The translations under genes and the position numbers were made by a program. DNA of 14,625 nucleotides from an uncultured Eubacteriales bacterium (GTDB taxonomy: Bacteria > Bacillota > Clostridia > Christensenellales > CAG-138): positions 1 through 14,625 of the forward strand of contig UQOG01000040.1 of assembly GCA_900542615.1 (NCBI GenBank), read 5' to 3'. Shown here piece after piece: positions 1-7,090 of this stretch; position 1 is the first letter of the stretch; the number at the start of each line of letters is the position of its first letter. The notes beneath the pieces were generated by a model. The model was given only the letters and a program-made list of their open reading frames with translations. It searched no databases and had not been told where the DNA came from.

Positions 1-510
1 CATGATGAAGGAAAGCACGATGATGAAAAGGCTGCCGATCAGGCTCACCGCCCATACGGGGATGCTTTCGAGAAAGCCCAGATCCCGCACCGCCGCATCC
101 AACTCCGCAGGCAAGGAAATGGGCGTTGCCGCCCCCATGCCAGATGCGTTCATGATGGTGGTGATCATGCCCTGTACGATTTGGAACAGGGCCATCATCA
201 GTTCCATGCCATAGGTCACCACGCCTTTTGCCAGGGCAAAGCGGACGAACATCTTAAAGGCAACCTCCGGCCGCTTAACCTCTGCAAAGTTACCGCAGGT
301 CTTAATGACCCCGGCCAAAAAGAACAACACCAGCAGCGCATAGCCAATAGCCTGTAACGCTCCATGGATACGCACCACCACAGACCAGATCCCGCCTCCT
401 TTGAAGGTTTCGGGGCTTTGGGCAATCAGCTGCCAGATCTCCGCCAGCTTTTCGTTCCAGGTATTCAGCGCGTTGGCAATATTGTCTAAAATCCAGTTCC
501 CGCTGTTCAA
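1..510 (-). CDS. VirB6/TrbL-like conjugal transfer membrane protein (CD1112 type), 3' part cut by window edge
   Basis: Inner-membrane channel component of the type IV secretion system. The first 170 residues are visible and the frame stays open to base 1. The N-terminus is a soluble helical stretch (NALNTWNEKLAEIWQLIAQS). It is followed by a GGGIW turn, a hydrophobic segment at about residues 50-70 (ALQAIGYALLVLFFLAGVIK), a second around 92-120, and a third starting near 152. This pattern and the phrase FALAKGVVTYGMELMMALF match, from memory, the CD1112-type VirB6/TrbL proteins of Tn1549-like elements. No ATG lies near the 5' end; in-frame TTG at 510 is the first usable start, and TGA lies two codons upstream of it. 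The AGGAAGG ribosome site is about 12 bases away, which is long. The gene follows the 73-aa gene by 31 bases and should be co-transcribed with it. Family assignment is firm; the exact start is less so. Confidence 0.85.
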   Translation of the reverse strand, partial: MNSGNWILDNIANALNTWNEKLAEIWQLIAQSPETFKGGGIWSVVVRIHGALQAIGYALLVLFFLAGVIKTCGNFAEVKRPEVAFKMFVRFALAKGVVTYGMELMMALFQIVQGMITTIMNASGMGAATPISLPAELDAAVRDLGFLESIPVWAVSLIGSLFIIVLSFIM

Positions 511-541
511 ATCACATCACGTCCTTCCTGCGGGCTTGCCG

Positions 542-763
542 TCACCGATCGCGCGTATCCGTGGCTTTCGGCGGACGCTCCTTCATGACGCCGTATATAT
601 CGTCCACGTAGAAGCGGTTTACGAAAGGGTTATAAATGGCGCTGCATTTTACGCCGTTATATTCCGCAAGGTAGCGGTTGTCTCCCATGCGCTCCAATAT
701 GGTGGCCTCGGCCAGCTCCCCGCCCAGGGAATGGATATGCATGGGTTCTTTCAAAGGGTACAT
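542..763 (-). CDS. Small conserved protein of Tn1549-like transfer operons, function unknown (73 aa)
   Basis: This encodes a 73-residue soluble protein without signal peptide or membrane segment. The central part (ERMGDNRYLAEYNGVKC, then YNPFVNRFYVDDIYGV) reads like a compact beta-rich fold. I recall similar small proteins next to virB6-like genes in related elements, but know of no assigned function. The ATG at 763 has a good AGGAGG site 7 bases upstream. The gene lies between the virB2-like and virB6-like genes, so a role in channel assembly or its control is a guess from position. It is separated from the virB2-like gene by a hairpin that may lower its transcription. Confidence 0.7.
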   Translation of the reverse strand: MYPLKEPMHIHSLGGELAEATILERMGDNRYLAEYNGVKCSAIYNPFVNRFYVDDIYGVMKERPPKATDTRDR

Positions 764-779
764 GGGGTTACCTCCTGTG

Positions 780-817
780 AAGAAAATTGAGGCGTCCTCC
801 GATTCCCGAAGGACGCC
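780..817 (-). terminator. Hairpin after the virB2-like gene, likely partial terminator or attenuator
   Basis: A perfect 8-base-pair stem (GGCGTCCT at 791-798 with AGGACGCC at 810-817) encloses an 11-base loop. Read on the minus strand it begins 8 bases past the virB2-like stop and is followed by TCAATTTTCTT, a weak U-rich tail. It lies inside the operon before the 73-aa and virB6-like genes, so it is more likely to reduce than to end transcription, or to stabilise the pilin message. Confidence 0.6.
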
Positions 818-824
818 GTAAGAT

Positions 825-1127
825 TTACCCTGTAATCAAATCGAGAATCTCCTTGGCAAAGCAGATGATAATGCCGCCCGCCACGGTGAGGAAGCCTGTG
901 GCCCGCTGAGAGGCGTCATGGCTTTTGAGGGAAAGCCCTACCTGGACGATGCCAAAGGCCAGGATGATCATGCCGATGGCCTTGATAAGGCTGAAGATAA
1001 AGCTGGAAAGGTTGTTGACCACCGTGAGGGGATCGTCTGTGGCCAGGGCGGTGACGCTGCACATGAGGCATAGGGTCAGCGCGCAGAACAGGGCGAATAC
1101 ACGCCGCTGGTATGGGTGTAAGTTCAT
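825..1127 (-). CDS. VirB2/TrbC-like pilin subunit (100 aa)
   Basis: Likely the small pilin-like subunit of the transfer channel. Residues 1-29 form a signal peptide: basic start (HPYQRR), hydrophobic core (ALFCALTLCLMCSV) and a cleavage site after TALA. The mature part has two hydrophobic segments, about residues 41-62 and 76-97, joined by a short polar loop (SLKSHDASQRAT). This is the classic VirB2/TrbC layout and size. The ATG at 1127 overlaps the virD4 stop as ATGA, and GGAGG lies 10 bases upstream inside virD4, so translation is probably coupled. A hairpin follows the stop. Assignment rests on topology and gene position rather than a catalytic motif. Confidence 0.72.
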   Translation of the reverse strand: MNLHPYQRRVFALFCALTLCLMCSVTALATDDPLTVVNNLSSFIFSLIKAIGMIILAFGIVQVGLSLKSHDASQRATGFLTVAGGIIICFAKEILDLITG

Positions 1128-2905
1128 GATGCGTTGTCCTCCAGTTCATAGATTTCTTGCAGTTCCGCTTCGGAATATACTTCGTAGTCGCCGGTTTCCC
1201 CCGCTAAGAACAGGGAGCCGGGGTCCATGGCCTTGGGCGCCTGGCCGTGAACATAGGGCGGCGCGCCCCCGTCTGCGGTCCAGGCAATGTTGGGGTGCTG
1301 CATTAGGTCGTATTTTTCGTCGATTACCCCATATTCGCCCCGGATGAATAGGATCGCCTTGCGGTTGTCCAGCATTCGCACCTCATCCGGCATCAAAAGT
1401 TCCCGCCCGCTCAGGTTGGTATTGGTAGAGTAGGAACCGTTGCGGCCCCTGCTTTTCCCATAGGTGTCCAGGTAGATGCTCTCCTTTCCCAACAGCTTAG
1501 AGATCATCTCATGGGTGCCCGGCTCGTTCCCGCCCAGGTATAGTAGTTCGTCGCAGTTGCCTACGATGCTTTCCCATTGCTTTTCATACAGGGCCTTGAG
1601 CTGGGCTATGTTTTGCAGGATGATGGATACGCTGATCTCCCGGGAGCGCATGACGGCAAGGAGCTTGTCAAACTCGTCCGGTAGGGCCACGTTGCTGAAT
1701 TCATCCATGAGGAAATGAACGTGAACGGGGAGCCGGCCGCCGTATTGGAAATCCGCCAGGTGGAACAGCTCCTGGAACAGCTGGGTATAGAGCATCCCGA
1801 TCAGGAAATTGAAGCTGCTGTCATTGTCGGGCAGGATGGCGAACAACACCCCCTTTCGTTCTCCCAGGGCGGGCAGGTTCAGTTCATCGTAGGCGGTTAG
1901 GGAAGCCAGCTGGGGAAGATTGAACGCGGAAAGCCGGACGGCCAGGGAGATGTTGATGGAAGCGGCGGTTTTGCCGGGGGCTTGCTTATATACCGCGTAC
2001 TGCTTTACGGCGATATGCTCCGGCTCCCGCATTGCCAGCCTTTCAAAGAGCTGGTCGATCACGCTTTCATAGCCTGGGGCGTCCTCCTCGCTGGCCGCGG
2101 CTGCGGCCAGCATCTCCATGACCGTGGAAAAGTTCTGCTCCTCGGGCGGGGCTTCATATATGAGGTATAGGATCAACGCCTCTAATAGGGCGGTTTCGGC
2201 CCGTTCCCAGAAAGGGTCGTTGCTCTGGCTGCCCTTGGGGGTCGTGTTGCGGATCAGATTCGTTACCAATTTTAAAACGTCGTTGGCGTCCCGGATATAG
2301 GCAAGGGGGTTATAGCCATGGCTGCGCCCCATATTGATCAGATCCAGTATGCGCACGTCATACCCCTTTTTCTCGAACAGATGGCCCGTATCCCGGCAAA
2401 TCTCCCCCTTGGGGTCCAGGATCACCAGGGAGGTATTGCACTGCATGGCGTTGGGCTTGGCATAGAAGCGAGTCTTGCCTGCGCCGCTGCCGCCCACCAC
2501 AATGGTGTTGAGATTTCGCCGGTGCTTGCGGCCGTTGAAGCTCATACGGACATGCTGGGTGAATAGCTTGTTGTGCATTGGCTGCGTACGATCCGCATAG
2601 TTGCGGCACAGGGCCCGGGGATCGCCCCAGCGGGCGGAGCCGTATTCCTCCAGCCGCCGGTAGTTTTTCCGGGAGGCAGCGTAAATCAACAGCCCCAGGC
2701 CATAGCTTAGCAGAAATAGCAGGATGATCCGCGGGGTATCCGCCGTCCAGGTAAGCCGGGACGGGTCGATCTCGGCCAGGCCCTTGAGCAGCCCCGGTAG
2801 CCCCTCCCCCAGCAGCGGGGCGGCCAGGATTGCCGCCCATATAACGGGAATTACCAGCAGGAGGAGGAAAATCCGGGCCATAGGGTCAGGCTGCCGCCGG
2901 TTCAT
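1124..2905 (-). CDS. virD4: VirD4/TraG-type conjugative coupling protein (593 aa)
   Basis: This membrane ATPase brings the relaxase-DNA complex to the secretion channel. Two N-terminal transmembrane helices lie at about residues 11-32 and 58-76, followed by the EYGSARWGD region typical of the TraG family. Walker A is GGSGAGKT at about 138-145, followed by the DPKGE motif (VILDPKGEICRDTG). Walker B is FLMDEFSNV near residue 400, followed by the MRSREISVSIILQ stretch, which matches the family closely. Length is normal. The ATG at 2905 overlaps the previous stop as ATGA, with GAGGGA 6 bases upstream, so coupling with the 62-aa gene is expected. The acidic C-terminal tail (EVYSEAELQEIYELEDN) may contact partner proteins. 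Confidence 0.96.
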   Translation of the reverse strand: MNRRQPDPMARIFLLLLVIPVIWAAILAAPLLGEGLPGLLKGLAEIDPSRLTWTADTPRIILLFLLSYGLGLLIYAASRKNYRRLEEYGSARWGDPRALCRNYADRTQPMHNKLFTQHVRMSFNGRKHRRNLNTIVVGGSGAGKTRFYAKPNAMQCNTSLVILDPKGEICRDTGHLFEKKGYDVRILDLINMGRSHGYNPLAYIRDANDVLKLVTNLIRNTTPKGSQSNDPFWERAETALLEALILYLIYEAPPEEQNFSTVMEMLAAAAASEEDAPGYESVIDQLFERLAMREPEHIAVKQYAVYKQAPGKTAASINISLAVRLSAFNLPQLASLTAYDELNLPALGERKGVLFAILPDNDSSFNFLIGMLYTQLFQELFHLADFQYGGRLPVHVHFLMDEFSNVALPDEFDKLLAVMRSREISVSIILQNIAQLKALYEKQWESIVGNCDELLYLGGNEPGTHEMISKLLGKESIYLDTYGKSRGRNGSYSTNTNLSGRELLMPDEVRMLDNRKAILFIRGEYGVIDEKYDLMQHPNIAWTADGGAPPYVHGQAPKAMDPGSLFLAGETGDYEVYSEAELQEIYELEDNAS

Positions 2906-3090
2906 CGGCTATCCCTCGCATCCCGCCGCCGCTGCCGCTTGGCAGGCGCGTCAATCACCGCCAGCATGGCCTCGTCCAGTTGGCCTGTATCCCGGCCCTG
3001 CTCCACCATGGCGTTGCGTTTTTCATTCAGCGTGCCGATGATCAGCCGCCGCTGGCTTTCATCCACTTCGATGATGTGTTTGGTTTCCAT
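2902..3090 (-). CDS. Small charged helical protein upstream of virD4, function unknown (62 aa)
   Basis: This 62-residue protein is probably all-helical, starting METKHIIEVDESQRR and ending in a strongly basic tail (AKRQRRRDARDSR). No membrane segment or cysteines are present. The start is well supported: ATG at 3090 with AGGAAGG about 5 bases upstream, 10 bases after the ardC-like stop. Its stop overlaps the virD4 start, so it may act as a translation-coupling gene or a small partner of the coupling protein. I do not recognise a named family; similar short genes sit at this place in related elements as far as I recall. Confidence 0.7.
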   Translation of the reverse strand: METKHIIEVDESQRRLIIGTLNEKRNAMVEQGRDTGQLDEAMLAVIDAPAKRQRRRDARDSR

Positions 3091-3100
3091 GGCTTCCTTC

Positions 3101-3991
3101 CTAACGCTCCGGGGTATCCTGCTGCTTTTCCCGGGGATTGACTAACCTGTCCAGGTTCCGGTCCATGCGCCGCTCTATGAGCCAGGCGACTTGCCGGATG
3201 TCCGCCAAAACCGCCCGCTTGGCCTTGGGCTCCAGATTGGCGTATGTTTCGGGGATGCGGTCGGGATAGCGGGGCTCCATATGATAGCGGCTGCACAGGA
3301 TATTGGCCACGCAATCGCATAGGAAAGTGCTTTGGCAGCCGCTCTCCCTTGCCAATTCCCGGGCGGCGCTGAAAAACAGCGCCTTGCCCTCTAAGCCACG
3401 GGCCACGTTCACCACGCCTTGTTCGGGGAGATAGACTGCCCCGACCGTTGCGGGAACCTCCTCCGAAAGGCATACCGGCACAGGCGTATCCGTTAACAGG
3501 GCTTTGATGCGGTTGTATTCCCCATGGATAGGCCGCTGCTTTATGGCGCGGCCCGTGGTCTGCCTCACATCAAAGACCTTTCGAATGCGCATAAACACGC
3601 CGGTGGCGCCATCCTCCCGGACATATTCCCGGCCCCGAGCCAGGAGGGAAAGGGCTTGCTCGCCAGGCCGAATGGAGCGGCCCATTCGCTTCCATTCCTC
3701 GAAGGTGTGGACGCGGGCCGCCTTCGGGTATCTCTCCATGAGGATCAGCGTATTCGCAGCGCTTTCCCCTCCCAACCGGGCCTGGGTTTCGATGAATTGC
3801 CGCAGGGCGGCAGGATCGGACAGCGCCCGGCCGGCAACCTGGTCTGCCAGGGCATACAATTCCTCCCGCTGGGCTTTCTGCGCTGCTGCCCACGTCTCCT
3901 TGTCCATGGGCTGCCGCTGCTCCGGCTTGGGTGGGATTTCCCGCATCACTTCTTCCAATAGGGCGTCGTAGTTTTCCCGGGTCGTTTCCAT
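3101..3991 (-). CDS. ArdC-like protein with ssDNA-binding domain and degenerate peptidase-like region (296 aa)
   Basis: Residues about 60-150 carry the ArdC N-terminal pattern (NTLILMERYP, then FEEWKRMGRSIRPGEQALSLL and FDVRQT), a fold known to bind single-stranded DNA and linked to antirestriction. Such proteins can travel with the transferred strand. The C-terminal half resembles the zincin-like domain of ArdC relatives, but where an HExxH metal site would be expected it reads RELAR (in AARELARES), so peptidase activity is unlikely. The start is ATG at 3991 with GGGAGG 9 bases upstream; a TTG two codons earlier is too close to the ribosome site. The GGGAGG overlaps the last codons of the pcfB-like gene. 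The operon position beside the relaxosome genes fits protection of incoming DNA. Confidence 0.8.
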   Translation of the reverse strand: METTRENYDALLEEVMREIPPKPEQRQPMDKETWAAAQKAQREELYALADQVAGRALSDPAALRQFIETQARLGGESAANTLILMERYPKAARVHTFEEWKRMGRSIRPGEQALSLLARGREYVREDGATGVFMRIRKVFDVRQTTGRAIKQRPIHGEYNRIKALLTDTPVPVCLSEEVPATVGAVYLPEQGVVNVARGLEGKALFFSAARELARESGCQSTFLCDCVANILCSRYHMEPRYPDRIPETYANLEPKAKRAVLADIRQVAWLIERRMDRNLDRLVNPREKQQDTPER

Positions 3992-3997
3992 ATGCAA

Positions 3998-4798
3998 TTA
4001 CCTCCCTTTGGTTTGTTTTGCTTTCTTTTTCGGCGAGTGCTGCTGCGTATGCGGCGGCCGCTGCTTTTGCCGGGCGTGTATTTCTTTCGCCGTCCGTTCC
4101 GCCTGGAGCTCCCGGATCGCCTGGCGCACCGAGGGCCGCCGTTCAATATCCCTGCCGGTACTGCCTTTGGAGCCGGAGGTACGCCCGGACGGAGGCGGGG
4201 CCGTCCGCCGGGCCGTGGTAGGGTTTTCATTGGCGGCTGGTTCCGGGCGGGATTGGCCCAGCATCTCCCTTAACTCTCCATCGCCCACCGTATGGGCCTT
4301 GTCCGAAGCCGGGTCGGGCCGCGCCGGTTGCTTTGCGCCGCCGGCGTTCTGCCCGGGCTGCGTTTGCTCCGCCGTCAGCTTCCGGGCCTTTATGATGTCC
4401 TCCCGTATCTTCTCCACATCCACCGCGGAAAGGGCGAACCGATCGGCGATCCGGTTTACCCGGGCTGCGTCCTCGGCGCTCACCACGATGTCGCACAGCC
4501 CGTCCGGGTTGCGCTTATCCACCACGGCGGCATATAGGACGCCGTACTTCTTGGCCTCCTGGGCAAAGGCCCGCAGCTCCCGCTGCTGGATGACGAACAC
4601 CTGGGTGGGCTTGCCTCGAAAGCTGCGCATTCGGGTCTTGCCGCTGACCCGTTTTTCATCCTTGAGCGCCGCGATAAGAAACGCCGCAAGGGATACCGCC
4701 GCTTTCCCGCTCAGATTGGCCACGCACTCAACGCCTTTCACGGTCACGTTGGTGGCCATATTCACGATTTGTTCCGCTGCTTCGCCCGTCTGGCTCAT
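3998..4798 (-). CDS. PcfB-like (DUF3801) relaxosome or coupling accessory protein (266 aa)
   Basis: The N-terminal two thirds match the DUF3801/PcfB type: GLU-rich start (TGEAAEQIVNMATNVTVKG), a helical hydrophobic region (LSGKAAVSLAAFLIAAL), then a mixed alpha/beta domain (TQVFVIQQRELRAFAQEAKKYGVLYAAV). PcfB is named for the enterococcal plasmid pCF10; its genes neighbour relaxase and coupling-protein genes. The C-terminal 110 residues are disordered, proline- and lysine-rich, containing one conserved-looking helix (RPSVRQAIRELQAERT), and ending in a basic tail suited to DNA or protein contact. ATG at 4798 has GGAGG 9-10 bases upstream. The first 71 bases overlap the relaxase 3' end, so the two are translationally linked. 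Confidence 0.8.
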   Translation of the reverse strand: MSQTGEAAEQIVNMATNVTVKGVECVANLSGKAAVSLAAFLIAALKDEKRVSGKTRMRSFRGKPTQVFVIQQRELRAFAQEAKKYGVLYAAVVDKRNPDGLCDIVVSAEDAARVNRIADRFALSAVDVEKIREDIIKARKLTAEQTQPGQNAGGAKQPARPDPASDKAHTVGDGELREMLGQSRPEPAANENPTTARRTAPPPSGRTSGSKGSTGRDIERRPSVRQAIRELQAERTAKEIHARQKQRPPHTQQHSPKKKAKQTKGR

Positions 4799-6167
4799 GG
4801 AATAACACCTCCGTTTCTTGTTGCTTGGCTTTTTTAAGATTCTCCTTGATCTGTACGGATCGGATGAGGATGGCGTCGCACAGGCGTATCTCCGCCCGCA
4901 ATGCTTTCAGCTGGCCGTGGATGGCATGGAGCCGTGCCTCGATTCCCTCCTTTCGTTCCCCTTGAAGGCCCTTGTGCCGCCGCGCATTTTGAAGCTGTTT
5001 GCGCTCCATGCACAGCAGCAGGATGCGCCCGTCGGAATCCGCCCGGTGGGCCGCCAGCTGCTGTGCAGTATCGATGGCATATTGGTGGAGAAATTGCGCT
5101 TGCCGGGAAATGGCCTGCATGTAGCGAAGATCCTCCCGCAAAACGAAGGGCGCGGGGCTATCTTGCCGCCGCGCCTTTCGCAGTAACATAAGGTAGTGAT
5201 AGTACAGGGCCCGCAGGCCCTTCCAGGTGATTTTACACAGGCGGAACGGCCCTTGTATCCGGACCCGCCGGGGCTGTGCAGGCCGCGCCAGGGACGAAGC
5301 GGGGCGCCTTTGCCCCAGGATGCGGTTTCGGATGGCTTCCTCCGTATATGCGTCCCCCAGGGAGCGAAGGCGCACAAAGCGTTCCTTCCCGGGCGGGCGC
5401 ACCGCCGTATGCTTTACGCCGGTTTTGATCCCATACCCCTGCTGCCGAAGGTTGGAAAGGAAGGCGTTCCAGGTCATGCTTTGGGCGATGGCCCTGTCCA
5501 CATCCGCCCGGATGGCGCTACGCCAGGTGGGGGCTCCGGCCCGCTCTGCCATCCATTGCCCATAGTGTTGGCTGCGGCCGTTCTCTTGGGCGATTACCGA
5601 TAGGCCTCGCAACCGGCAAAGATCATCCGACACCCGGCGCATTTGGGCATATGTGGCCTTATTGGCGTAGAACCGCTTGCCATCCACGCAGGATACGGAA
5701 TTGAGGATAAAATGGTTGTGCAGGACGCCGGTGTTCAAATGGGTGGCGATTACCACCTCAAAGCGGTCGCCCCAAAGCCGGTTTGCCAGCTCCACGCCGA
5801 TTTCATGGGCCTGTTCCGGTGTGACCTCCCCCGGCTTGAAGGATTGGTAGCCATGGAATAAAACGATGCCGCCTTCCTTTTGAAAACGGCGCTTGGTCAG
5901 GGCCATGGCCTCCCGGGCGCTTTGGGGGTCGCACCGGATGCCACTGACGTAATACTGATAATCGGTCTTTTCCCCGTCCGTCACATAGTTGATGGTATTG
6001 CCCATGCCCTGCGCTGCCGCCTGTTCCATGGCATATTGTAGCGTATCTGAGAAACACGGGAAGTCCCCTTGCTCCCAAGCTGGATTGTAGGTTTTCTCCT
6101 GGTCTTTGATATACGCGATTGCCCGATCCAGACGTCCCCGGATGGGCCAGATGGCGGTAGTGGCCAT
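4728..6167 (-). CDS. MOBP-type conjugative relaxase (479 aa)
   Basis: The relaxase nicks oriT and pilots the single strand into the recipient. N-terminal catalytic domain: a likely motif I tyrosine in RAIAYIKDQEKT (about residue 19), the family signature FHGYQSFKPGEVTPEQAHEIG, and the histidine motif HLNTGVLHNHFILNS (His143, His150, His152) that binds the metal ion. A NK-rich segment (GKRFYANKATYAQMRRVSD) follows, as in relatives. The C-terminal 170 residues are basic and helical, fit for coiled-coil contacts. The ATG at 6167 is preferred over 6173, because AGGAG at 6175-6179 is 7 bases from the former and 1 base from the latter. A terminator hairpin ends just upstream of that site. The gene ends 71 bases inside the pcfB-like gene. 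mobC is separated from it by an inserted fic gene. Confidence 0.93.
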   Translation of the reverse strand: MATTAIWPIRGRLDRAIAYIKDQEKTYNPAWEQGDFPCFSDTLQYAMEQAAAQGMGNTINYVTDGEKTDYQYYVSGIRCDPQSAREAMALTKRRFQKEGGIVLFHGYQSFKPGEVTPEQAHEIGVELANRLWGDRFEVVIATHLNTGVLHNHFILNSVSCVDGKRFYANKATYAQMRRVSDDLCRLRGLSVIAQENGRSQHYGQWMAERAGAPTWRSAIRADVDRAIAQSMTWNAFLSNLRQQGYGIKTGVKHTAVRPPGKERFVRLRSLGDAYTEEAIRNRILGQRRPASSLARPAQPRRVRIQGPFRLCKITWKGLRALYYHYLMLLRKARRQDSPAPFVLREDLRYMQAISRQAQFLHQYAIDTAQQLAAHRADSDGRILLLCMERKQLQNARRHKGLQGERKEGIEARLHAIHGQLKALRAEIRLCDAILIRSVQIKENLKKAKQQETEVLFHEPDGRSSGTNREYGHQRDRERR

Positions 6168-6179
6168 ATGCATTCTCCT

Positions 6180-6211
6180 AAATAAAAAGGCAGCATGTTT
6201 CGATGCTGCCT
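6180..6211 (-). terminator. Intrinsic terminator between fic and the relaxase gene
   Basis: A 9-base-pair perfect stem (AGGCAGCAT at 6188-6196 with ATGCTGCCT at 6203-6211) has a 6-base loop, and on the minus strand is followed by TTTTTATTT. This is a canonical intrinsic terminator for the fic gene that ends at 6234. The U-tract runs directly into AGGAG, the relaxase ribosome site, leaving no room for a promoter between them. Confidence 0.85.
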
Positions 6212-6233
6212 ATGCCATGCGGCTGTTTGCTTT

Positions 6234-7004
6234 TTATCCCTCCCGTTGGGTCCGCTGCCGGTCCCGCGCCAACGCTTTTTCCCAGGTGCGGATGGTTTCC
6301 CTTTTTAGGAAGGCATACATGGGCTGGTAATCCTCGTTCCGATCATATTCCTCCAGGGCGGCGTAGTAGTCCCGCTTATCCTCATCATATACGATGAGGG
6401 GCGGATGATCGCGGGTCATGAGCAGGTAATTTAGGAGCGTCCTGCCAACACGTCCATTGCCGTCTGCAAAAGGATGGATGTATTCAAACCGCACATGGAA
6501 ATAGGTGGCGATTTTCAAGGGGTCCTTCCCCGCCAACTCCTGGAGGGTGGCCAACAGTTCCTGCATGTCGTGCTCCACATTCTCCGGCAAAGAGCCAACC
6601 TCTTCCATGCCCGTTACATAATCGTGCTTTTTGAACGCGCCCGGCCGCTCCCCTTGTTGGATATAGCGGTTTTCGTCGTAGGTTCCCGCCGTTAAGATGG
6701 CATGTGTTTCTTTGATAAGCGCTATGGTAATGGGCTTCCGGGCAATGATACGGGGTTTTAAGAAATCATAACAGAGCTTTTGATTCCGCTGCTCGAATAT
6801 GGTCCGTGGGCTGCCCGTAAAATTGACCACCCGCCCATTTTCAAAGATTTCGCGGGTATCATGATAGGAGATTTCCGGATTCTCTATCTTCCCGGAATGA
6901 TAGGCAAACAGAATGCGAAACGAATCCAGCCTAAGATCAATATCCGCTTCCGTCCCAATGGCATATTGTTGCCATAGCCTTACAATCTGTGCGTATTCGT
7001 CCAT
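6234..7004 (-). CDS. fic: Fic-domain protein with N-terminal inhibitory motif, likely AMP-transferase (256 aa)
   Basis: Fic enzymes usually transfer AMP from ATP to a hydroxyl side chain of a target protein. The complete motif HPFADGNGRVGR is present at residues 177-188, with the catalytic His177 and the metal-binding acid. Near the start is SGKIEN (37-42), matching the inhibitory helix motif (S/T)xxxE(G/N) before the Fic core, which marks a self-inhibited class II enzyme, so a separate antitoxin is not required. ATG at 7004 is chosen over 7010 because AAGGG is 7 bases away. The gene has its own extended -10 promoter and ends in a terminator, standing as a separate unit between mobC and the relaxase. 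Sampled GC (43%) is lower than the backbone. The target is unknown. Confidence 0.9.
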   Translation of the reverse strand: MDEYAQIVRLWQQYAIGTEADIDLRLDSFRILFAYHSGKIENPEISYHDTREIFENGRVVNFTGSPRTIFEQRNQKLCYDFLKPRIIARKPITIALIKETHAILTAGTYDENRYIQQGERPGAFKKHDYVTGMEEVGSLPENVEHDMQELLATLQELAGKDPLKIATYFHVRFEYIHPFADGNGRVGRTLLNYLLMTRDHPPLIVYDEDKRDYYAALEEYDRNEDYQPMYAFLKRETIRTWEKALARDRQRTQREG

Positions 7005-7038
7005 GCGCATTCCCTTCTTTACCCGTTTTATGCTTCCT

Positions 7039-7070
7039 ATTATATCATAGCTACTATGGCTTTTCAGAAC
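7039..7070 (-). promoter_or_regulatory. Extended -10 promoter for the 256-aa fic gene, with a possible operator
   Basis: On the minus strand TGATATAAT (7047-7039) is a full extended -10 element. The -35 region is poor (TTCTGA or CTGAAA within 7061-7070), as is common with extended -10 promoters. The spacer contains a dyad CATAG-CTA-CTATG at 7046-7058 that overlaps the TG of the -10 and could bind a repressor. Transcription would start near 7032, about 28 bases before the fic ATG. Confidence 0.7.
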
Positions 7071-7090
7071 GCAAATTTTGTTGCTTCCTG

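Noticed and set aside
4008..4805. 265-codon plus-strand open frame opposite the pcfB-like gene
   Set aside because: Composition is serine/arginine-rich antisense output of a GC-rich gene; the minus-strand frame has family motifs and a ribosome site.
7046..7058. CATAG-CTA-CTATG dyad as part of an oriT between mobC and relaxase
   Set aside because: It overlaps an extended -10 element and lacks a nic core, so an operator is a better reading.
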